From assembly GCA_019828595.1 (NCBI GenBank), contig JAHQRK010000002.1, positions 3,100,001-3,164,000 on the forward strand: a stretch of DNA of 64,000 bases, written 5' to 3'. How positions within the stretch are numbered: position 1 is the first letter of the stretch; each line of letters opens with the position of its first letter. Shown here in pieces: positions 34,001 to 43,586 of the stretch. This DNA comes from Aphanomyces cochlioides (lineage: Eukaryota; Oomycota; Saprolegniomycetes; Saprolegniales; Verrucalvaceae). The notes beneath the pieces are model-generated. The model worked only from the letters and a program-made list of their open reading frames with translations. It did no database searches and was not told the origin of the DNA. The position numbers and the translations under genes are program-made.

Positions 34001-37000
34001 GTGGGAGGTGGTGTGTTTGTGGTTGGACTTGTAGTTGTTGTGGTGTTGGACGGGACGGTGGTAGTGGGAGGTGGTGTGCTGGTGGGACTCGTAGTCGTTG
34101 TGATGTTGGATGGCACGGACGTAGTTGGCGACACGGTGGTGTTTGTGCCGGAGCTATTTGAAGCGACGGTGGTCTGAGGTGCAGGTGTCACTGTGGTCGT
34201 TGTAGGAGCCTTCGTCGTAGAGGGAGACGTAGTGGTGTTGGAGGCGACGGTGGTCTGAGGTGTCATCGTGGTGGTAGGAGTTGGCGTGTTTGTGGTGGGA
34301 CTTGCAGTCGTTGTGATGTTGGATGGCACGGACGTGGTTGGAGCCACGGTGGTGTTCGTGGCTGTATTATTGGAGCCGATGGTGGTGGTGGGAGGTGGTG
34401 TGTTGGTGGTTGGACTTGTAGTCGTTGTGGTGTTGGAGGGGACGGTGGTAGCGGGAGGTGGTGTGTTGGTGGTTGGACTTGTAGTTGTTGTGGTGTTGGA
34501 GGGGACGGTGGTAGTGGGAGGTGGTGTGCTGGTGGGACTCGTAGTCGTTGTGATGTTGGATGGCACGGACGTAGTTGGCGACACGGTGGTGTTTGTGCCG
34601 GAGCTATTGGAAGCGACGGTGGTCTGAGGTGCAGGTGTCACTGTGGTCGTTGTAGGAGCCTTCGTCGTAGAGGGAGACGTAGTGGTGTTGGAGGCGACGG
34701 TGGTCTGAGGTGTCATCGTGGTGGTAGGAGTTGGCGTGTTTGTGGTGGGACTTGCAGTCGTTGTGATGTTGGATGGCACGGACGTGGTTGGAGCCACGGT
34801 GGTGTTCGTGGTTGTATTATTGGAGCCGATGGTGGTGGTAGGAGGTGGTGTGTTGGTGGTTGGACTTGTAGTCGTTGTGGTGTTGGAGGGGACGGTGGTA
34901 GTGGGAGGTGGTGTGTTGGTGGTTGGACTTGTAGTTGTTGTGGTGTTGGAGGGGACGGTGGTAGTGGGAGGTGGTGTGCTGGTGGGACTCGTAGTCGTTG
35001 TGATGTTGGAGGGGACGGACGTAGTTGGCGACACGGTGGTGTTTGTGCCGGAGCTATTGGAAGCGACGGTGGTCTGAGGTGCAGGTGTCACTGTGGTCGT
35101 TGTAGGAGCCTTCGTCGTAGAGGGAGACGTAGTGGTGTTGGAGGCGACGGTGGTCTGAGGTGTCATCGTGGTGGTAGGAGTTGGCGTGTTTGTGGTGGGA
35201 CTTGCAGTCGTTGTGATGTTGGATGGCACGGACGTGGTTGGAGCCACGGTGGTGTTCGTGGCTGTATTATTGGAGCCGATGGTGGTGGTGGGAGGTGGTG
35301 TGTTGGTGGTTGGACTTGTAGTCGTTGTGGTGTTGGAGGGGACGGTGGTGGTGGGAGGTGGTGTGTTGGTGGTTGGACTTGTAGTCGTTGTGGTGTTGGA
35401 GGGGACGGACGTAGTTGGCGACACGGTGGTGTTTGTGCCGGAGCTATTTGAAGCGACGGTGGTCTGAGGTGCAGGTGTCACTGTGGTCGTTGTAGGAGCC
35501 TTCGTCGTAGAGGGAGACGTAGTGGTGTTGGAGGCGACGGTGGTCTGAGGTATCATCGTGGTGGTAGGAGTTGGCGTGTTTGTGGTGGGACTTGCAGTCG
35601 TTGTGATGTTGGATGGCACGGACGTGGTTGGAGCCACGGTGGTGTTGGTGGCGTTAGTGCCATTGGTGTTGGAGGCGACGGAGGTCTGAGGTGTGGGTGT
35701 CGTGGTGGGAGCCGGCGTGTTGATGGTGGGGATTGTCGTCGTGTTGGATGGCACGGACGTGGTTGGAGCCACGGTGGTGTTGGTGGCGTTAGTGCCATTG
35801 GTGTTGGAGGCGACGGAGGTCTGAGGTGTGGGTGTCGTGGTGGGAGCCGGCGTGTTGATGGTGGGGATTGTCGTCGTGTTGGATGGCACGGACGTGGTTG
35901 GAGCCACGGTGGTGTTGGTGGCGTTAGTGCCATTGGTGTTGGAGGCGACGGAGGTCTGAGGTGTGGGTGTCGTGGTGGGAGCCGGCGTGTTGATGGTGGG
36001 GATTGTCGTCGTGTTGGATGGCACGGACGTGGTTGGAGCCACGGTGGTGTTGGTGGCGTTAGTGCCATTGGTGTTGGAGGCGACGGAGGTCTGAGGTGTG
36101 GGTGTCGTGGTGGGAGCCGGCGTGTTGATGGTGGGGATTGTCGTCGTGTTGGATGGCACGGACGTGGTTGGAGCCACGGTGGTGTTGGTGGCGTTAGTGC
36201 CATTGGTGTTGGAGGCGACGGAGGTCTGAGGTGTGGGTGTCGTGGTGGGAGCCGGCGTGTTGATGGTGGGGATTGTCGTCGTGTTGGATGGCACGGACGT
36301 GGTTGGAGCCACGGTGGTGTTGGTGGCGTTAGTGCCATTGGTGTTGGAGGCGACGGAGGTCTGAGGTGTGGGTGTCGTGGTGGGAGCCGGCGTGTTGATG
36401 GTGGGGATTGTCGTCGTGTTGGATGGCACGGACGTGGTTGGAGCCACGGTGGTGTGGTGGTGGCGTTAGTGCCATTGGTGTTGGAGGCGACGGAGGTCTG
36501 AGGTGTGGGTGTCGTGGTGGGAGCCGGCGTGTTGATGGTGGGGATTGTCGTCGTGTTGGATGGCACGGACGTGGTTGGAGCCACGGTGGTGTTGGTGGCG
36601 TTAGTGCCATTGGTGTTGGAGGCGACGGAGGTCTGAGGTGTGGGTGTCGTGGTGGGAGCCGGCGTGTTGATGGTGGGGATTGTCGTCGTGTTGGATGGCA
36701 CGGACGTGGTTGGAGCCACGGTGGTGTTGGTGGCGTTAGTGCCATTGGTGTTGGAGGCGACGGAGGTCTGAGGTGTGGGTGTCGTGGTGGGAGCCGGCGT
36801 GTTGATGGTGGGGATTGTCGTCGTGTTGGATGGCACGGACGTGGTTGGAGCCACGGTGGTGTTGGTGGCGTTAGTGCCATTGGTGTTGGAGGCGACGGAG
36901 GTCTGAGGTGTGGGTGTCGTGGTGGGAGCCGGCGTGTTGATGGTGGGGATTGTCGTCGTGTTGGATGGCACGGACGTGGTTGGAGCCACGGTGGTGTTGG

Positions 37001-40000
37001 TGGCGTTAGTGCCATTGGTGTTGGAGGCGACGGAGGTCTGAGGTGTGGGTGTCGTGGTGGGAGCCGGCGTGTTGATGGTGGGGATTGTCGTCGTGTTGGA
37101 TGGCACGGACGTGGTTGGAGCCACGGTGGTGTTGGTGGCGTTAGTGCCATTGGTGTTGGAGGCGACGGAGGTCTGAGGTGTGGGTGTCGTGGTGGGAGCC
37201 GGCGTGTTGATGGTGGGGATTGTCGTCGTGTTGGATGGCACGGACGTGGTTGGAGCCACGGTGGTGTTGGTGGCGTTAGTGCCATTGGTGTTGGAGGCGA
37301 CGGAGGTCTGAGGTGTGGGTGTCGTGGTGGGAGCCGGCGTGTTGATGGTGGGGATTGTCGTCGTGTTGGATGGCACGGACGTGGTTGGAGCCACGGTGGT
37401 GTTGGTGGCGTTAGTGCCATTGGTGTTGGAGGCGACGGAGGTCTGAGGTGTGGGTGTCGTGGTGGGAGCCGGCGTGTTGATGGTGGGGATTGTCGTCGTG
37501 TTGGATGGCACGGACGTGGTTGGAGCCACGGTGGTGTTGGTGGCGTTAGTGCCATTGGTGTTGGAGGCGACGGAGGTCTGAGGTGTGGGTGTCGTGGTGG
37601 GAGCCGGCGTGTTGATGGTGGGGATTGTCGTCGTGTTGGATGGCACGGACGTGGTTGGAGCCACGGTGGTGTTGGTGGCGTTAGTGCCATTGGTGTTGGA
37701 GGCGACGGAGGTCTGAGGTGTGGGTGTCGTGGTGGGAGCCGGCGTGTTGATGGTGGGGATTGTCGTCGTGTTGGATGGCACGGACGTGGTTGGAGCCACG
37801 GTGGTGTTGGTGGCGTTAGTGCCATTGGTGTTGGAGGCGACGGAGGTCTGAGGTGTGGGTGTCGTGGTGGGAGCCGGCGTGTTGATGGTGGGGATTGTCG
37901 TCGTGTTGGATGGCACGGACGTGGTTGGAGCCACGGTGGTGTTGGTGGCGTTAGTGCCATTGGTGTTGGAGGCGACGGAGGTCTGAGGTGTGGGTGTCGT
38001 GGTGGGAGCCGGCGTGTTGATGGTGGGGATTGTCGTCGTGTTGGATGGCACGGACGTGGTTGGAGCCACGGTGGTGTTGGTGGCGTTAGTGCCATTGGTG
38101 TTGGAGGCGACGGAGGTCTGAGGTGTGGGTGTCGTGGTGGGAGCCGGCGTGTTGATGGTGGGGATTGTCGTCGTGTTGGATGGCACGGACGTGGTTGGAG
38201 CCACGGTGGTGTTGGTGGCGTTAGTGCCATTGGTGTTGGAGGCGACGGAGGTCTGAGGTGTGGGTGTCGTGGTGGGAGCCGGCGTGTTGATGGTGGGGAT
38301 TGTCGTCGTGTTGGATGGCACGGACGTGGTTGGAGCCACGGTGGTGTTGGTGGCGTTAGTGCCATTGGTGTTGGAGGCGACGGAGGTCTGAGGTGTGGGT
38401 GTCGTGGTGGGAGCCGGCGTGTTGATGGTGGGGATTGTCGTCGTGTTGGATGGCACGGACGTGGTTGGAGCCACGGTGGTGTTGGTGGCGTTAGTGCCAT
38501 TGGTGTTGGAGGCGACGGAGGTCTGAGGTGTGGGTGTCGTGGTGGGAGCCGGCGTGTTGATGGTGGGGATTGTCGTCGTGTTGGATGGCACGGACGTGGT
38601 TGGAGCCACGGTGGTGTTGGTGGCGTTAGTGCCATTGGTGTTGGAGGCGACGGAGGTCTGAGGTGTGGGTGTCGTGGTGGGAGCCGGCGTGTTGATGGTG
38701 GGGATTGTCGTCGTGTTGGATGGCACGGACGTGGTTGGAGCCACGGTGGTGTTGGTGGCGTTAGTGCCATTGGTGTTGGAGGCGACGGAGGTCTGAGGTG
38801 TGGGTGTCGTGGTGGGAGCCGGCGTGTTGATGGTGGGGATTGTCGTCGTGTTGGATGGCACGGACGTGGTTGGAGCCACGGTGGTGTTGGTGGCGTTAGT
38901 GCCATTGGTGTTGGAGGCGACGGAGGTCTGAGGTGTGGGTGTCGTGGTGGGAGCCGGCGTGTTGATGGTGGGGATTGTCGTCGTGTTGGATGGCACGGAC
39001 GTGGTTGGAGCCACGGTGGTGTTGGTGGCGTTAGTGCCATTGGTGTTGGAGGCGACGGAGGTCTGAGGTGTGGGTGTCGTGGTGGGAGCCGGCGTGTTGA
39101 TGGTGGGGATTGTCGTCGTGTTGGATGGCACGGACGTGGTTGGAGCCACGGTGGTGTTGGTGGCGTTAGTGCCATTGGTGTTGGAGGCGACGGAGGTCTG
39201 AGGTGTGGGTGTCGTGGTGGGAGCCGGCGTGTTGATGGTGGGGATTGTCGTCGTGTTGGATGGCACGGACGTGGTTGGAGCCACGGTGGTGTTGGTGGCG
39301 TTAGTGCCATTGGTGTTGGAGGCGACGGAGGTCTGAGGTGTGGGTGTCGTGGTGGGAGCCGGCGTGTTGATGGTGGGGATTGTCGTCGTGTTGGATGGCA
39401 CGGACGTGGTTGGAGCCACGGTGGTGTTGGTGGCGTTAGTGCCATTGGTGTTGGAGGCGACGGAGGTCTGAGGTGTGGGTGTCGTGGTGGGAGCCGGCGT
39501 GTTGATGGTGGGGATTGTCGTCGTGTTGGATGGCACGGACGTGGTTGGAGCCACGGTGGTGTTGGTGGCGTTAGTGCCATTGGTGTTGGAGGCGACGGAG
39601 GTCTGAGGTGTGGGTGTCGTGGTGGGAGCCGGCGTGTTGATGGTGGGGATTGTCGTCGTGTTGGATGGCACGGACGTGGTTGGAGCCACGGTGGTGTTGG
39701 TGGCGTTAGTGCCATTGGTGTTGGAGGCGACGGAGGTCTGAGGTGTGGGTGTCGTGGTGGGAGCCGGCGTGTTGATGGTGGGGATTGTCGTCGTGTTGGA
39801 TGGCACGGACGTGGTTGGAGCCACGGTGGTGTTGGTGGCGTTAGTGCCATTGGTGTTGGAGGCGACGGAGGTCTGAGGTGTGGGTGTCGTGGTGGGAGCC
39901 GGCGTGTTGATGGTGGGGATTGTCGTCGTGTTGGATGACACAGACGTGCTTGGTGCTGTTGTTGATCTAACTATTTCCGTCGTGTTGGATGTTATGGTAT

Positions 40001-40718
40001 CTTCAGTATACTGAGGATTTGTTGCTTGTCTTGGATGGAGATAATTGAGGGGATATTCGCATTGCCAGTTGTTCACTTGCTCAGATGATGAAGTTTGAAT
40101 TGTGCGAAAATTGCATTCTGTGTCCACGGGCAATATGCAAGTTAGTTGAGTTGAATTCCATGAGTGCATGGAGCTGTTGCATGGGCTACTGGGATCGGCT
40201 TTTGAGCCTTTTGTTGGGCAAAGTGTTCCCCGTGGGCGACAAAGGCCCTGGCCAGAGCAAATTTCATTTGGATTGTTTGCTCTCACCGGAAATCTTGTAT
40301 CTCCATCCACTTGAACAATCCACTCGCCGGGGGTTTGAGCAGCTTCAACTGGAATCGCAGAATGGCAGCCTAACGATGGCAACACGCAGCCCCAAGTTCC
40401 GCCCCATTCCATGGTGCCTTCAATCAACGCACAGACTGCGTCTTCCTTCAGAGTGCACGACTGGGACGTGGCATTCCAGGTGGGTAAACTTGAGTTACAG
40501 TCGCCGGTGGGCATGTCGCCAGCCCTAGGACATCGTGTTCCTCGTGGAGCGCAGCCTTGGCCACCACACACATATCCAAATTCTGGAGTCCATCCTTGTA
40601 GTTCATATGTTGAATCGCCGCACAGAGGAACTAGCTCTACTCGCGGAGGGTAACAAATATCTGCAACCAGGAGATAGCACCCGTGCAGAAGCAGCACGAT
40701 CAATGGAAGATAGCGCAT
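25025..40718 (-). CDS. giant secreted mucin-like protein with paired cysteine-rich domains and C-terminal LysM
   Basis: This 15.7-kb minus-strand gene starts at ATG 40718 with a signal peptide (RYLPLIVLLLHGCYLLVA). Two Cys-rich domains follow (CGGQGCAPRGTRCPRAGD... and CSGQGLCRPRGTLCPT...), then about 4,500 residues of Thr/Ser/Pro/Asn repeats. A second pair of the same domains (CGGQGCAPVGSRCPRAGD, CGGSGLCAPQGTLCPT), another Thr-rich stretch and a LysM-like module (CVGYVVQPGETSWDIVNNVC) near the end complete it. Each 45-residue unit carries four N-glycosylation sequons, and O-glycosylation must be extensive. No transmembrane helix or GPI-type tail is seen. The frame changes twice inside the repeats: +2 nt near 36450-36462 and -1 nt near 30461-30466. 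Taken literally the product stops at 35553 (about 1,720 residues). Without those indels it would be about 5,230 residues. A cell-wall or cyst-coat matrix role is inference. Confidence 0.75.
26361..35640 (-). repeat. higher-order tandem repeat, about 22 units of 387-453 bp (array II)
   Basis: Unit starts recur at 26469, 26856, 27246, 27696, 28146, 28536 and onward to 35168 and about 35555, giving steps of 387, 390, 450 or 453 bp (one of 449). The differences are whole modules of 60 or 63 bp, encoding about VPSNTTTTTSPT[TN/S]TPPPTTT and present two or three times per unit. All steps but one are multiples of three; the 449-bp unit (30273-30722) has lost one base. Unit sequences are nearly identical, with scattered substitutions. 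Confidence 0.9.
35641..39940 (-). repeat. 32-copy tandem array of a 135-bp unit (array I)
   Basis: The marker TTAGTGCCAT recurs every 135 bp from 35654 to 39841 (32 copies), with a single 2-base insertion between copies near 36455. The unit encodes 45 residues beginning TVAPTTSVPSNTTTIP. By eye the copies are virtually identical. The segment coding TTVAPTTSVPSN is shared with array II, so both arrays descend from one ancestral unit. Confidence 0.93.
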
Positions 40719-41378
40719 GTGCAATTGCTATAATATTTGAAAAGTGGCTTTTCGGGGAGGAAATCTTGTAACTGAACGTTGTCCCGCATAAACGAAGGCC
40801 GGCGTAGTAAAGTCAATTGACACAATTGCGGGACGATGTCTTCTTACAGGGGCGAACTTCGACTGCCTGAGCACCAATGATTTAGGTTGTGAGATTGAAA
40901 TCGATTCACACAACACACAAGTTCAACCCGATCTTCTTGAGAAATAATGTGAACAGGATCAATATGCCAGAGCAGAGGGATTTCTACCCCATGACAATGA
41001 AGGGATGGGCTCTCTCTTGTCAGCAAATTCGTCTCAGGCAAGTTAAGCGTGAATTGACGACAACCCAGTCACCCCTTCAAGTTTTTCAATGATATATTGG
41101 GGCTAAAACTTTTGTCTTGTTATCGAGTCACTTGGAGTACAGTAGCCGATGCAAATTTACAGTGGCTAGAAAGGGCTGTTGAGTCTACTCGTTGTTCACA
41201 AACGTCGCATGGAAGCACAGATTTTGTCAGCGCGACCCACCAGTGAACCCAATAGACGTCTTCCAGTTACGGGACTTCCCGTAACTGTTCGAAACAGTTT
41301 CGTAAACAGGCAATGACTATTTCATGAATATAGGAAAATAGAGTGAGTTGTGGTGCATTTGAACGCAAGCCAATTGAA
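40719..41378. other. divergent intergenic region, no gene seen
   Basis: These 660 bases lie between the starts of the giant mucin gene (minus) and the Aven-like gene (plus). Short frames only. It should hold both promoters; no shared motif with other promoters was recognised. Confidence 0.5.
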
Positions 41379-42144
41379 ATGGGTCGGTCGCAACTGCAGT
41401 TCCGTCGAGGTCGAGGAAGAGGTGGCGAAGGCCGAGGTGGACGAGGTCGTGGAAGTAGACAACCTGACAAGCCTCTCGAAAGCAATGTGTTTCGTTTCAA
41501 GGAAGAGGAAGATGACAATGAGGAGGAGGATGAATACTTGGAGGACGACATCATCGAGAGCAACACGACAAGGCGTGATCTGCGATTCAACCCTGACATT
41601 CAGCACATGCCAACATCTATTAGCACCGGAGGGGCTGGCCATTTTCAAACCAAGACTATGCGAGAATGGGAAAGTGAAAACCAAGCGCAAGGGTCTATGG
41701 GATTGGTACTTTGTGACACTCTAAGATGTGCATGACTTCATGTAGGACTTCCAAGCAATTGGGCGACACTTGAAATCGATTGCACCCGAAAAGCGTTTCC
41801 TGATCGATGCCAAATATTGTATAGATTTGACTTTCAATCCAACCCCACCCTCTTCGTCCGAAGATGCTTCACCATCCCAGCCTCGATCTGTGGAGCTAGC
41901 ATCACCACTATCTTCTGCAATCCATGATGCAGGAACTTCCCTCCAGAAAGCTCCAATCCCGACAAATGGGTCGTCTGCATCTGCGCAGCCCAAGCAGTCC
42001 TCCCTTCCTCCAGCTGAAGAAGCCCCATCAGCTACCCTTGCAGCAGTTACTTCAGTATCACCTGCGACACCTGCCACTGCCCCCAAACCCCCCACATCGT
42101 CGTGCAAGTACGATGACGAGCTGGACGAATTGCTGAACATGTAG
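41379..42144 (+). CDS. Aven-like protein (RGG N-terminus)
   Basis: Two exons (41379-41705, 41746-42144; 40-nt intron) give 241 residues. The ATG at 41379 leads directly into an Arg/Gly-rich tract (RRGRGRGGEGRGGRGRG), typical of RNA- or nucleic-acid-binding RGG regions. An acidic stretch (KEEEDDNEEEDEYLEDD), a TKTMREWESE motif, a helix-like IGRHLKSIAPEKRFLIDAKY, a low-complexity Ser/Pro/Ala region and a terminal DDELDELLNM follow. The order (RGG, EEKEW-type motif, conserved helix, E/DELDxLLN end) matches animal Aven, an inhibitor of apoptosis and a translation factor for G-quadruplex mRNAs. Similarity is in architecture and short motifs, so the assignment is moderate. Confidence 0.58.
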
Positions 42145-42273
42145 AATGACAGTGTGAAAAACATTTCTTATGGCAACGTATATGCTTCGATCGCAGACAC
42201 CGCCATTACATTTCTTGCTTGATTCATAGCCGTTTAAACAAACATCTATTCTACCCCTATTGGAATCTGCCAT

Positions 42274-43586
42274 CTACAGTGCAGTGGACGCGACTGCTTG
42301 AATTATCTCAGACATCTTGCTTGGGTCGCGCTGCTTCTCCATAACCACAGCGACCAACTTGGCAACATCGACAAATCGCACTTCTTCAGCGATCTTGTCT
42401 CCACTGAAAGTGACGTGGGAGACCATGTGGAACGGAAACATTTCGTTGTTGAAATGAGGTGCCAATTGGTGAAATGGCGAGCTTAGAATGATGCTGCTAG
42501 GAGCATTGGGGCGTAACGAGGCTTCGATGTCCCACTTAATCATAGCCTTGTCGTGGGCTTGCCAGTCGACAGAAAAGTTCTTGATCTTGTAGTTGGAGAA
42601 GACGCTGGCAGAGATACGCTTGTTCTCAACAATATTGTCGATGTTGGTCAACTTTTCACCAGTAACACCATCCATAATGGTAGCGTTGGGGGTCCACACA
42701 GACTTGGCGGAGGCTTCGAAGGACATCATACCTTCGTTGATAATTGCTTGCACGAGTTGCAACGTGTTCGTTTGTTTCGCTCGCAATTCAAGCAAAGCTT
42801 CTTCCGTCATGGCTTTGTTGATGGGGCTTCCGTCACCACGACGCATGATCTTCGTCTTGAGTTCGCTGTTTTCTTTTTCCAGCTCGTTGTTGCGATCTTC
42901 CAGAAAGTTCAGACGGTCTTGCTTACGCTTACGGCACTTGCGAACACGTTCGCGATTCTTCATGCGACGACGGGCATCCAACTCGTCCTGCTTTTCCATG
43001 TTGTCAGAAGCACGGGGGGAGCTGCCTTCGCCGTTCACATTGGAAGACATGTTTTGGTTGTTCACAGACAACATAGGGGCGCCACCATTGTGGACCATGC
43101 CAGAGCCATGGGGACCGCCGTTGTGTTGGCCTTGTTGATTCCTGTTCAAGTACTCATACATGAGTGGGTGCATCATTTCAGGCTTGATGTATCCCGGGTG
43201 GCCAGAGTTGCCCATGGAATCTAAGGGGAGATATGTGAGTTTCATGTGCGTCGGATTTTCAGTGTACCATCAAATCGACCTTTCAGGGGAAGGGATTGCC
43301 CTTGGCCCTTTGGGGAGTAGCTTCCCATGTGGGGGTGTCCACCGACGCCCCCAAAGCCGCTGCTTCGGGGCGAAAGTGGAAATCCACCGTGTCGGCTCAT
43401 ATAATCGCGTGGGGTAAATCCAGTTCGTGGGGTGAATCCCGTTCGAGGGGTCAATCCGGTTGAGAATCGCGGCGTCAAGCCCGTCTTGAATGCGCCGAGT
43501 GGGCCACAGAAGTCTCGTAGGTCGTCCATGCCCAAATTACGCGGCGAAAGCGAAAGTGCTGGTTGGTGCTTGTGGTCTTGGTTCAT
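42274..43586 (-). CDS. bZIP transcription factor with C-terminal NTF2-like region
   Basis: Exon 1 (43268-43586) and exon 2 (42274-43220), joined across a 47-nt intron, give 421 residues. The N-terminal region has TPR repeats (LTPRFSTGLTPRTGFTPRTG) that look like proline-directed kinase sites (inference), then a Gln/Asn/Gly-rich stretch. The bZIP basic region is RRRMKNRERVRKCRKRKQ, with the invariant N-x7-R and Cys at the usual Ala/Ser/Cys position. It is followed by leucine heptads (LNFLEDRNNELEKENSELK). The last 150 residues (SVWTPNATIMDGVTGEKL ... FPFHMVSHVTFSGDKI ... EEVRFVDVAKL) look like a SnoaL/NTF2-type alpha+beta fold, unusual behind a bZIP. The gene converges on the Aven-like gene, 129 bases apart. 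Confidence 0.85.

Noticed and set aside
26469..35467. Serial Val/Gly-rich plus-strand frames of about 99-147 codons in array II
   Set aside because: They are regular antisense shadows of the mucin units; they begin with GTG and recur with the unit length.
36329..39850. A second long minus-strand frame (Pro/Arg/His-rich) in the same array
   Set aside because: It is the same periodicity effect, and it lacks continuity with the N- or C-terminal domains.
36408..39938. A 1,176-codon Gly/Arg-rich open frame on the plus strand across the repeat array
   Set aside because: The 135-bp unit is a multiple of three, so any stop-free frame of one unit stays open through all copies. There is no signal peptide, and composition is dictated by the antisense Thr/Pro repeats. 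The minus-strand frame has Cys domains, signal peptide and mucin sense.
36408..39938. CRISPR-like regular repeats
   Set aside because: There are no variable spacers between repeats; the units are head-to-tail, coding and contiguous, in a eukaryotic context.
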